Of a stretch of 64,000 bases of DNA, positions 26,648 to 36,000 are shown one piece after another. Every line of letters starts with the position of its first letter. The first letter of the stretch is position 1. Where the stretch lies: the NCBI GenBank assembly GCA_047630175.1, contig JBLHVI010000008.1, positions 34,621 to 98,620 of the forward strand, in the 5' to 3' direction. Both the position numbers and the translations under genes were made by a program. The notes beneath the pieces were generated by a model. That model was given only the letters and a program-made list of their open reading frames with translations. It was not told where the DNA came from and searched no databases. The DNA is from UBA4582 sp047630175. GTDB taxonomy: Bacteria > Pseudomonadota > Gammaproteobacteria > Pseudomonadales > Azotimanducaceae.

Positions 26648-29578
26648 GTGACAGCATTAGATATTAAAAAACATCGAATCCTGATTATTGAAGATGAGGC
26701 GCTGGTTGCCAGAGAGCTGAAGGGTCGATTGACGCGAATGGGGTGCGAGGTAGTTGGTATTGCTTATGGCCGTGAGGCGATCGCAATGGCGAGGGATACC
26801 CAGCCGGACTTACTGCTTACTGATATTCACCTTAAAGGGGGTGAAGACGGTATTGATATGGCCATCGCAATCCAGAGCGAGCGTGACGTCCCTGTTGTGT
26901 TTTTAACGGCTTACTCTGACGAGCACACGGTATCGCGGGCCAAGTCTGTGACCCCGTACGGGTATATCATCAAACCTGTTGAGAATCGTGAGCTACAGAT
27001 TGCCATCGAGATGGCACTGTATAAATTTAACATCGAACGTGAGCTACGTGCGACGCAACAGCTTCTGCAGAACGCACTGGCCTGTATCGGTAATGCGCTG
27101 ATATTTATCGATGAGTCGGGCCTTGTTACAGACCTTAATGTCGATGCGCAGCTTATTCTCGGGCTAGATCGGTCCGAGGCTCTGGGCGGTCCTTGGACCA
27201 AAGTGCTTGGTCTTGGACCAGCTTCGTCCCTAGCGATAAAAATCAACAGCGCTTTAGGTAGCGTCGAAGTCACTAAGCTGGCGGCATTCATCCTCGACAG
27301 CGGCAATGTATCTGCGCGCCTAGTGGATGGTATTGTTGGCCCCATGTTGCCTGGTGGTGTTTTGATTTTGCGGGCTCTGTCAGACCTTGCCGACCCGCTG
27401 GAGATATTGCCAACGGCGGATCAGTTGCTCGGTGAGTTGGGACCTAGCTATATTCGCCCCAGCGAGTCGGCCATGTGCCAAATGCTGGTAGCCCCCGAAG
27501 CGTCCTTGGCGAGCAATCATGATCTGCTGGACGCTATTGCTGAGCGCCTTAATAAAGTTCTGCGCTCAACCGATCTTGTCAGCGTCTATGGCAATGCGCA
27601 GTTGTCGGTTAGCTTGCCGTACACGGGTCTCGATGAAGGTAAGCAAATAGCTGAGTCTGTTTTGCGAACACTCAAAGCAACGCCTTTTAAGCAGTCAGTC
27701 GCCGCATTTTCTATTGGTCTTGCACACAGTGCCGTCGGTGATCAGCAGCCATTTGAGCTGTTCCGGCGTGCTTCATGGGCCTTGCACGTAGCTCAGGAAG
27801 CAGGTGGTGGTCGGGTGATAAGTTGGGGTGAGGACTCTGAACAGCACCATAACGATATGACCAACGATACCGCTCGGTTGAGAGAATATCACAATGTCGT
27901 ATTGCTCTGGAATCTTATGAGTTTGGTGATGAAAGCCGGCAGTATAGAGGCAATGAGCAACAAGCTGTGCCAGCATATGCAACAGTCATTTGATTTGGTT
28001 CAGGCGGCGATTATTGTTTTGTCGGGCGATGTCATGAGTACGCTGGGCGGCGCGTTACCGGGTGGTGCGCTGAGTTCAATGAGTGGTTTGGACTTGACTG
28101 AGATTGAATTCCAGCGTTTGAGTGAATGCCTTCGCAAAGGCCGGGCAGGACATTTTGGGACGATTTATATATGGCCTCTACCGGGCATGCGTTGTGTTTA
28201 CCTACAGAGTAAGCAGCCTCTTGCACAGGTTGATCGAGAGTTCATGCAGTCTCTGATTGGCTATTTTTCTACCGGCCTCGACCGATTTGATCATGCGCCC
28301 GACAGTGCGGCAGATTTGAGTGAGACGTCGCTGATATACCAGTCACCGCAAATGCAAAGTGTGCTGGAAAGCTGTCGGCTGGTAGCGCCGACGGATGCCA
28401 CGGTGCTGGTGAGTGGAGAGTCGGGCACGGGTAAGGAAATGCTGGCAAAAGCTATCCATGATTTCAGCACGCGAGCGCAGCAGCCCTACATTATTGTCGA
28501 TTGTGGTGCGATGGTAGGAAGTCTCATTGAGAGTGAATTATTTGGTCATGTGAAAGGCGCCTTCACCGGTGCTGATAAACAGTTTTCGGGTCGTTTGAAA
28601 GAAGCTGCTGGTGGCACGGTGTTACTCGATGAAATTGGTGAGTTACCCCTCGAAGTGCAAGTCAAGCTGTTACGGTTTGTCCAGGAGCGGCAGATTGTAG
28701 CGGTAGGCAGTAGCACCTATGAAACGGTAGATACGCGGATTATTGCCGCAACCAATAAAGATTTGAAGGCGCTGGTGGCCGCTGGCCAATTTCGCGAGGA
28801 CCTGTACTATCGACTTAATGTCTTTGCGATAGAGTCGCCGCCGTTGCGTGATCGGCCGGAAGATATTTTGCTGTTGGCGACCCATTATCTTAATAGTTTT
28901 GCTCAACGCTATAGCAAGCCAATGCACGGCTTCACGATGGATGCGCAGCAGGCATTGCGAGATTATCATTGGCCAGGCAACGTTCGTGAGCTGGTTAATG
29001 TGATTAATCGCGGCGTAATCCTTTGTAAAGACTCGCAGATGAATTCGATCCAGCTTGGCCTTTTTCCAAGAAGCGATCGGTTGAGTTCGCCGAGCCGTCC
29101 TGAGGCCGAACGAAACCTGTTGCAGGAATGGCTATCGAAGCGGGTGACTGTCGCGCTGAAGGGGGCGTTGAGCGGCGCCTCGGAGGGGGTTGCACTGGTT
29201 TCTATAGCAGGTTCTGGTCTACCACCGTTGGGGCAGTGGCTGGAAGAAGATCTAATTCTTGCGTGTCTCGCCACGCACGGCCACGTGCTCAATCGTGCCG
29301 CAGCGGCGTTGGCGGTGCCTGAGTCTACGCTGCGGCGCAAGGTGCTGCGGATTCGTGAAATTTATGGTGATGACGCGCCAGTGCGACCTGCTGACTGGCA
29401 TGCTGCAACGCCTTTGCTGGAGGTGCTGTGCCAGATCGCTGAGGCGCAGCAGACGCCGCTGCTCGACATGGTAGCTCAGCATTTGTTAACTGAGCTTGAG
29501 CGTCGGCCAATCAGTAGAAAGGCGGCAGCGACACTCTTGGGCGTGTCAGTGCCCACCTACCGGCGCTTATCCACCTAA
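26648..29578 (+). CDS. Sigma-54 activator with REC, degenerate GGDEF and two HTH segments
   Basis: A 976-residue regulator. Domains in order: receiver (8-125, phospho-acceptor Asp59, Lys109), PAS-like (about 140-240), GGDEF-like (about 290-395, but the signature reads YGNAQ, so it cannot make c-di-GMP), GAF-like (about 415-550), AAA+ sigma-54 domain (560-800) with Walker A GESGTGKE (590-597), GAFTGA loop (637-642) and Walker B LLDEIGE, then a Fis-like HTH (about 885-915) and a second short HTH-like end (ISRKAAATLLGVSVPTYRRL). GTG start. The intact GAFTGA means it can open sigma-54 promoters. The sigma-54 promoter 143 bases after its stop is the likely target. Confidence 0.88.
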   Translation: MTALDIKKHRILIIEDEALVARELKGRLTRMGCEVVGIAYGREAIAMARDTQPDLLLTDIHLKGGEDGIDMAIAIQSERDVPVVFLTAYSDEHTVSRAKSVTPYGYIIKPVENRELQIAIEMALYKFNIERELRATQQLLQNALACIGNALIFIDESGLVTDLNVDAQLILGLDRSEALGGPWTKVLGLGPASSLAIKINSALGSVEVTKLAAFILDSGNVSARLVDGIVGPMLPGGVLILRALSDLADPLEILPTADQLLGELGPSYIRPSESAMCQMLVAPEASLASNHDLLDAIAERLNKVLRSTDLVSVYGNAQLSVSLPYTGLDEGKQIAESVLRTLKATPFKQSVAAFSIGLAHSAVGDQQPFELFRRASWALHVAQEAGGGRVISWGEDSEQHHNDMTNDTARLREYHNVVLLWNLMSLVMKAGSIEAMSNKLCQHMQQSFDLVQAAIIVLSGDVMSTLGGALPGGALSSMSGLDLTEIEFQRLSECLRKGRAGHFGTIYIWPLPGMRCVYLQSKQPLAQVDREFMQSLIGYFSTGLDRFDHAPDSAADLSETSLIYQSPQMQSVLESCRLVAPTDATVLVSGESGTGKEMLAKAIHDFSTRAQQPYIIVDCGAMVGSLIESELFGHVKGAFTGADKQFSGRLKEAAGGTVLLDEIGELPLEVQVKLLRFVQERQIVAVGSSTYETVDTRIIAATNKDLKALVAAGQFREDLYYRLNVFAIESPPLRDRPEDILLLATHYLNSFAQRYSKPMHGFTMDAQQALRDYHWPGNVRELVNVINRGVILCKDSQMNSIQLGLFPRSDRLSSPSRPEAERNLLQEWLSKRVTVALKGALSGASEGVALVSIAGSGLPPLGQWLEEDLILACLATHGHVLNRAAAALAVPESTLRRKVLRIREIYGDDAPVRPADWHAATPLLEVLCQIAEAQQTPLLDMVAQHLLTELERRPISRKAAATLLGVSVPTYRRLST

Positions 29579-29608
29579 TCGCCATATGTTTCACTATAAG
29601 AAAAATAC

Positions 29609-29648
29609 GGCGATAAAAAATGACCGGTAACACCGGAATAATATCGCC
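29609..29648. promoter_or_regulatory. Nested palindromes, candidate activator binding site
   Basis: GGCGATA (29609-29615) and TATCGCC (29642-29648) form an inverted repeat that encloses a second one, CCGGT (29624-29628) and ACCGG (29632-29636). A third ATCGCC sits just after the activator stop (about 29578-29583). The element ends 73 bases before the sigma-54 promoter, the usual place for enhancer sites. It might instead be a terminator-like hairpin for the activator gene, but no U-run follows. Confidence 0.5.
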
Positions 29649-29720
29649 ATTATTTTCATTCCGCGTTTCCCTAAAATAAAATAGCTAACATAAACAACAT
29701 CTTATACTTAGCAATTGATC

Positions 29721-29736
29721 TGGCACAACTTCTGCA
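29721..29736 (+). promoter_or_regulatory. Sigma-54 (-24/-12) promoter
   Basis: TGGCACAACTTCTGCA matches the sigma-54 consensus TGGCACRNNNNTTGCW at every defined position except one (C for the first T of TTGC). The invariant GG and GC are correctly spaced. Transcription should start about 12 bases downstream and give a leader of roughly 90 bases before the protease ATG. A sigma-54 activator is encoded directly upstream, which makes the call much stronger. Confidence 0.8.
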
Positions 29737-29840
29737 TTACTTACAGGGCCGTTGAGGGTAGTCTGACGGTTAATGCTGGGTAAATCGTAGATGACACCAC
29801 GTGCTCCAGCCAAGTTGATGGGATTATTTTGGAGATAGTT

Positions 29841-32800
29841 ATGTCTAGTTGGAAGTATGTTGTTGTGTTGGTCAGTTTGATCGTTGTAATGACGAGTTCA
29901 TCACTGGCGGCTGCGGATGTTGGTCTTGCACCGGTGTCGGCGCCTGTCGTGGAGGAACCACAGGTTCTGCCTTTGATAGCGCCAATCGATGGCCTATCGC
30001 GGTATCTGTGGGATGAGGCCGAACAACCGACGGGTGAGGAGGGTATTTATGGTGGCTCGCCTGCAGAGCTGCGTTATGACTTCCGCGACAATAATTCCCA
30101 ACAGCAAGGGACATCTACCGACTATGCGCGCTACCTCTGGGATAAAGAAGAGACGGGAGAGCCTAGTGAGGGTTTGATGATGCCCGCCTCGTTTGCGCCC
30201 ACGCCCATTTCTGCGACTGAGAATGACACGTCAGGTTATATGGTCGTTGCACGTGACCTGATACTTCTGCGTAGTGAGGTACAGCAAGTCCGTGGCCATA
30301 TCATTGAAGAGATGCCGGCCATCAACAGTGCTGCTGTTTTATTGAGTGCTGCGCAGGCGAAGAAGCTATCGCGTAGTGCAAATGTCCTTGGACTGGCCCA
30401 AAACGGTGAGGTGCAAACAGCTGCCCTCAAGTACTCCGTCAAGGGCGACAGTGAACTGCAGATTAAAGGCCGTAAAGTAAGCTGGAGTATTAATAATCTT
30501 GGTAGGCGACGATTGAGTTTTGCGAGTCTGATAATCGGCTGGCCGACGGAAAACGGGCAATTGTTACGCGTGCTGCTGGACGGCAAAAAACTCGATGCGA
30601 GTGATATCGATAATATGGGTTTGGTTGAAATTGACGGCAAGCTCCGCAAGAAAAAGCCAGCGACTATCACCATGGTGTTCGAGAACAAGGCGCTTGTTCA
30701 GCCCGATGACTATGAAATTTCAGTGGCCTTTGATGAAGGTTTGAAGGTGGATTACCGGCATAACTCAAGCCTACCCATGCAAGGTAGACGTCGAGATACC
30801 TTTTTTCCGACGCTGATTGATGCTGACCTACTTCACACGCAGGGTGTCACGGGTAAAGGCGTTGCCGTTGCTATCATTGATACAGGTAGCTGGTCGAATA
30901 AGTCGATTAATCTCGACACCAAGCGCCAACCACGGGTCAAGGCTTATTATGATGCGATCGAAAACAGGACCTCGATACCCATGACCGATGAGAACGGTCA
31001 TGGCAGTCATATTGCCAGCGTCCTTGCCAGTTCACGTCGTACTGTGGACCTAAACGGCGACAAACCTGGTAGCTATCATGGTATCGCGCCCGATGCGGAG
31101 CTGGTTATTGTCCGCGCATTTGATGGCGAAGGGCGTGGCACTTATCTTGATGTCATGCGTGGTATTGCTTACGTGATTGCGCATAAACAGGAATACAATA
31201 TTCGCGTACTCAATCTGTCATTCAGTGGTACACCAATGTCGCACTATTGGCAGGACCCACTAGACCTGGCAGTGATGGCGGCGTGGCGAGCGGGCATTGT
31301 GGTTGTCGTGTCGGCGGGTAATACCGGACCCGACCCAATGACCATTGGTGTGCCGGGCAACACGCCCTACGTGGTAACCGTCGGCGCTATGACCGACCAT
31401 TTCACGCCGGAGGATCTAGGCGACGACTACCTACCAGAATTTTCTAGTGCGGGGCCGACAATGGAAGGCTTCGTCAAGCCTGAGATCATTGCGCCGGGCG
31501 GACACATGATGGGACAGATTCAGCGCAAGTCGTTTATTGCGCAAGAGCATCCTGAGTTTCATGACGGCTATAGTTATTTTCTCATGACCGGCACGTCGCA
31601 GGCGGCGGCTGTTGCAAGTGGCGTCGCTGCGTTGATGCTACAGGAGCAACCAAATCTATCGCCTGATGATATCAAATGTCGTCTGATGGAGTCGGCGCAA
31701 GCTGCGACTAGGCCCGATGGTAGTTTGGCATACAGTGTATTTCAGCAGGGCGCCGGACTCGTTAACGCCTGGCGCGCGGTCAACAGCAGCGCTTCGGGTT
31801 GCGTCAATCTGGGACTGGATATCGACAAAGACCTACAAGGCATCGCCCATTACGGCGGCCCAGCAAACGTTGATGCCGACGGTAATTTCTATATGACCAC
31901 GACCGAAGGTTACCTGTGGAACATGAACGATGTGGCCAGCACGGAAGGTTATATCTGGAACATGTCAGATATTTCGAATGCGGGTTACATTTGGAATATG
32001 GGTTATATCTGGAATATGTCGGCATTGGAGCAGAACGGCTACATATGGAATATGAGCAGTTTCAACAGCAACGGGTATATTTGGAATATGGCAGCACTGG
32101 AACAAAACGGTTACATATGGAACATGGCCAACCCGATTCCGGCTTCTTCGCCAACAGATTCCGCGAATGATGCGAGTTACTCGGGTGATATGGCTGACAG
32201 TGAAACAGACGGCTACATATGGAACATGAACAATGGAGAAACAGCGGGTTATATCTGGAACATGGGTAATCCAGAAAATGCCGGTTACATCTGGAATATG
32301 GCCTTCACAGAGAACAATGGATACATCTGGAATATGGGTTACATCTGGAATATGAACAGTGCCGACAGCGCCGGGTACATCTGGAATATGGGCGATGCGC
32401 AGAACGCGGGTTATATTTGGAACATGAATAGCGCCGATAGCGCCGGCTATATCTGGAATATGAGCGCTGCAGAGAGTGCCGGTTATATTTGGAATATGAG
32501 TGACACAGAGAGTGCCGGTTACATTTGGAATATGAGTGACGCAGAGAGTGCCGGTTATATTTGGAATATGAGTGACGCAGAGAGTGCCGGTTATATTTGG
32601 AATATGAGTGACGCAGAGAGTGCCGGTTATATTTGGAATATGAGTGACGCAGAGAGCGCCGGTTATATTTGGAATATGAGCGCTGCCGAGAGCGCCGGTT
32701 ATATTTGGAATATGAGCACGGCAGAGAGCGCCGGTTATATCTGGAATATGAGTACGGCAGAGAGTGCAGGCTACATCTGGAATATGAATAACGCTGAAAG

Positions 32801-33005
32801 TGCAGGTTATATCTGGAACATGAATAATGCCGAGAGTGCCGGTTATATCTGGAATATGAACACTGCCGAAAGCGCTGGTTATATCTGGAATATGAACACT
32901 GCCGAAAGCGCGGGTTATATTTGGAACATGAGCAGTGCTGAAAGCGCAGGTTACATCTGGAATATGAGCCACATGGGTACTAACAAGTGGGTAGCGCAGG
33001 AGTGA
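29841..33005 (+). CDS. Secreted subtilisin-like protease with GYIWNM repeat tail
   Basis: S8 serine protease of 1054 residues. Signal peptide (YVVVLVSLIVVMTSSSLAA), a long pro-like N-region (30-320) holding two related motifs RYLWDEAEQ (about 53) and RYLWDKEET (about 96), the catalytic domain with Asp347 (AIIDTGS), His387 (NGHGSH), the oxyanion Asn in VSAGNTGP, and Ser586 (GTSQAAA), then a tail from about 690 to 1042 with 29 copies of GYIWNM or GYLWNM. All catalytic residues are intact. It ends twelve residues after the last repeat with no recognisable anchor. ATG 29841 has GGAG six bases upstream. The kinase gene overlaps its stop. Protease class is sure; the role of the tail is unknown. Confidence 0.9.
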   Translation: MSSWKYVVVLVSLIVVMTSSSLAAADVGLAPVSAPVVEEPQVLPLIAPIDGLSRYLWDEAEQPTGEEGIYGGSPAELRYDFRDNNSQQQGTSTDYARYLWDKEETGEPSEGLMMPASFAPTPISATENDTSGYMVVARDLILLRSEVQQVRGHIIEEMPAINSAAVLLSAAQAKKLSRSANVLGLAQNGEVQTAALKYSVKGDSELQIKGRKVSWSINNLGRRRLSFASLIIGWPTENGQLLRVLLDGKKLDASDIDNMGLVEIDGKLRKKKPATITMVFENKALVQPDDYEISVAFDEGLKVDYRHNSSLPMQGRRRDTFFPTLIDADLLHTQGVTGKGVAVAIIDTGSWSNKSINLDTKRQPRVKAYYDAIENRTSIPMTDENGHGSHIASVLASSRRTVDLNGDKPGSYHGIAPDAELVIVRAFDGEGRGTYLDVMRGIAYVIAHKQEYNIRVLNLSFSGTPMSHYWQDPLDLAVMAAWRAGIVVVVSAGNTGPDPMTIGVPGNTPYVVTVGAMTDHFTPEDLGDDYLPEFSSAGPTMEGFVKPEIIAPGGHMMGQIQRKSFIAQEHPEFHDGYSYFLMTGTSQAAAVASGVAALMLQEQPNLSPDDIKCRLMESAQAATRPDGSLAYSVFQQGAGLVNAWRAVNSSASGCVNLGLDIDKDLQGIAHYGGPANVDADGNFYMTTTEGYLWNMNDVASTEGYIWNMSDISNAGYIWNMGYIWNMSALEQNGYIWNMSSFNSNGYIWNMAALEQNGYIWNMANPIPASSPTDSANDASYSGDMADSETDGYIWNMNNGETAGYIWNMGNPENAGYIWNMAFTENNGYIWNMGYIWNMNSADSAGYIWNMGDAQNAGYIWNMNSADSAGYIWNMSAAESAGYIWNMSDTESAGYIWNMSDAESAGYIWNMSDAESAGYIWNMSDAESAGYIWNMSDAESAGYIWNMSAAESAGYIWNMSTAESAGYIWNMSTAESAGYIWNMNNAESAGYIWNMNNAESAGYIWNMNTAESAGYIWNMNTAESAGYIWNMSSAESAGYIWNMSHMGTNKWVAQE
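31908..32966 (+). repeat. GYIWNM tandem repeat array (coding)
   Basis: Twenty-nine copies of an 18-base motif encoding GYIWNM (the first GYLWNM). From the twelfth copy on they recur with a strict 36-base period, linked by six residues of the type S/N-x-A-E-S-A. Earlier copies have more varied linkers (SALEQN, SSFNSN, GNPENA), one 31-residue spacer after copy 7, and two places where motifs sit back to back. Copies 16-20 are almost identical in DNA, which points to recent duplication. Confidence 0.97.
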
Positions 33006-36000
33006 TAGGAAGGAGGCTTGTAACTTGCCGAACCCTGACGGCGGGCGCTATTTCGCGTCGTCAGTCTAGGTTCCGGCGACCCGCTGGTCGGGTTAGTCAT
33101 GAGCCTCCGACATTTCGGTTAGGTGATCTTCGTAGGTCGCTGCTTTGCTTGCTTTGCTTGTATTTGTTGGCGTGTTGGGCGTTGCCTAGCGTAGCCAGTC
33201 AAGCTAGGTTGGCAGATTATCGTAACCTTATTTTTGATCGGCTAGGTACTGAGTCAGGTCTCTCTCAAGCAGCCGTTAGCAGTATTGCACAAGACGCTGA
33301 GGGTTTTATCTGGATAGGGACACAAGAGGGCCTGAATCGGTATGACGGCTACAATTTCAAGACGTTCTATCACCTAGACGATGATCCTGGTTCTTTGTCC
33401 CACGATTCCATCTGGGATCTGCTGGTCGATTCCCGCGGCGATCTTTGGGTGGGAACCGACTCAGGTCTAAATCGCTACAACGATGCGCGCGATAATTTTG
33501 AATTTATTTCACTGGAAGCCACTGCCGACGGCGCCGCAAGCGATCAACGATACATCGTCCATAGCCTGTTTGAAGACTCCTCCGGTCGCATTTGGATCGG
33601 TACAGGCTCGGGTCTAGTTATCATGCAGCCGGACCGTTCACTGGCGCATTTCAAGCACGATCCGCGGGATCCAGAATCTTTGAGTCGCGGCAGCGTTCGC
33701 GTTGTTTTTGAGGATAGTCAAAAACGTATTTGGATCGGTACGGAGAAGGGCGGTTTAAATTTATTTGATGAAAGCGCCCTCTCTTTTACCCATTACGCTT
33801 CTAGCGCTAACGATCCGACAAGCATTAGCGATAACTATATTCGCTCGATCATCGAGGCAGAGCCAGGCAAGCTTTGGTTGGCTACGTTTAATGGCGGGGT
33901 TTGCATTTTTGATGTGGCGTCAGGAACTGCTGAGCGTATGACTAATACAGCATCTCCAAGAGTGCGGTCGTTGTTGAAGGACGTAGACGGCGACATTTGG
34001 ATCGGCACTGACGGCGGTTTGCAATTGTGGGATCCAGGTTTAGCAAGTTTTGAGCGTTACACCGTAGACCCGACAGATGTGCACAGCATAAGCGACAACA
34101 CCGTGTTTGAACTCTTTCAGGACGCCGGCGGCGTTATATGGGTTGGTACGTTTAACGGCGTTAGCAAATGGAACGCGAGAACCGAAACGTTCCCGCACTT
34201 TAAACAGAATGCCGTTCAGAATATTTTTCTGACGAGCAATTCAATTACGTCTTTTGCTGAATCTGTTGAAGGAGACGTCTGGGTAGGGACGTTCGAGGGT
34301 CTCAGCAAATGGGATAAGTCTATACCTGGGTTTGTCAATATGTCGGTGACTGACGAGGGTATTATGAAATCTCTTGTGATGTCCTTAGCGGTTTATCAGG
34401 GCGTACTCTGGGTTGGTACTATGTCCGGTGGCGTAGGCCTGGTAGAGGGTGACAAGGTGGTAGGGTCTTACAGGCATGATCCGGATGACCCTGACTCAAT
34501 CAGTTCCAATGCGATCAGTCGAATCTATGTAGATCGTGACGATCGTTTGTGGCTAACGACTTATGGTGGCGGCGTAAATCTTTACCTTGGTGATGGCAAG
34601 TTCAAGCGTTTCCCGGGTGCCGTCAGTAGTGCTACGGGTGGTTTTGAAACGGGTATAGAGGGCAGTTTTGCTGATTTGCGAACGCTTGATATCGCAGAGG
34701 CTGCCGATGGCAAGCTCTGGATCGCTACGGACGGCGGTGGAATTGTGGTGCTCGACCCCGTTACCGGCGCTACACAAAGCATCGTGCATCGCGCCGATGA
34801 CGTATCGAGTTTGAGCAGTAATAACGTTATTTCTTTACTCGCTCACAATGATGTGATGTGGGTCGGTACTCGAGACAGTGGGATGAATCGATTCGATCTT
34901 GAAACTAATAGTTTTACGCGTTTTACGAAAGCTGACGGTCTTGCCAGTGATGCTGTTTACGGCATGTTGGTGGATGCTCAGGAGCAAATCTGGGTGAGCG
35001 GTGGCAAAGGCTTGAGCGTTCTGGATGTTGCCTCCGGCGAGTTCATACGCTACGACGCGAGTCATGGTCTTCAGAGCGACGATTTTAATTCCGGTGCCTA
35101 CCTGAAAATGGCGGACGGTAGCTTCCTATTCGGAGGGAGTAACGGCTTCAACGCGTTTGATCCAGATCGGATTGAGGGCAATAGCTACGTGCCGCCAATC
35201 CGCATCACCGGTTTCTCGAAGTTTAATCAGCCGCAACAATTTGCCCAGCCAGTATCGCGATTGCAGAATTTGTCGCTTGCTTACAATGACTTTGTTATCG
35301 GCTTTGAGTTCAGCGCTATGGACTTTACCGCGTCAGATAAAAACCAGTTTCGCTATATGCTGCAGGGGTTCGATCGTGACTGGGTTGATAGCAATGGCGC
35401 GCGTCAAGTGACTTATACCAATTTGGATGCAGGTGAATACAGCTTTAAGGTCAAGGGCTCAAACAATGATGGTGTCTGGAATGAAGTAGGCGCCGCCATT
35501 GCTATCGTCGTTAATCCACCGCTGTGGAGAACCTGGTGGGCGTACTTGGGGTATCTTCTAATCGGCTTGGTTGGTCTTTATCAGTTACAAATTGCGAATG
35601 CTAGGCGTTTGAGGCGCGATGCAGAAAAGCGCTATAACGACAGGTTACAGCTGTACATCGAATCCCTAGAAGAGGCGACTGACTGTGTTCTCATCGCCGA
35701 CGCCAGCAAGAATATTATGTATGCCAATAATGCAATCGAGTTGATTCTTGGCGCTGTTCCCAAGGATGTCGTTGGGCACTCCATATTAAACCTCCTGTTC
35801 GCTGACGCTACGGACGCTGACAAGGCCTTGCAAGGACTAAGAGAGCAAGGTCGATGGCATGGCGAGGTTAAGTCCTGCAAGGGTCAGGTCGATACGACCA
35901 CGGAGGTCACGATCGCAGCGGTTCGGGATGCCGCTGACCAAGCGACAGCGTTTGTCAGTATCGCTCGGGACGTTACTGGCAGGAAGCGCACCGAGGAAGA

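Noticed and set aside
31908..32966. CRISPR array
   Set aside because: The regular repeats are in frame, encode a peptide motif, and the linkers are near-identical, not unique spacers.
31965..32972. A 335-codon open frame on the minus strand, rich in HIPDITG-type repeats
   Set aside because: It is the exact antisense of the GYIWNM array. A 36-base repeat stays open on the other strand once one unit lacks a stop, so its length is no sign of coding.
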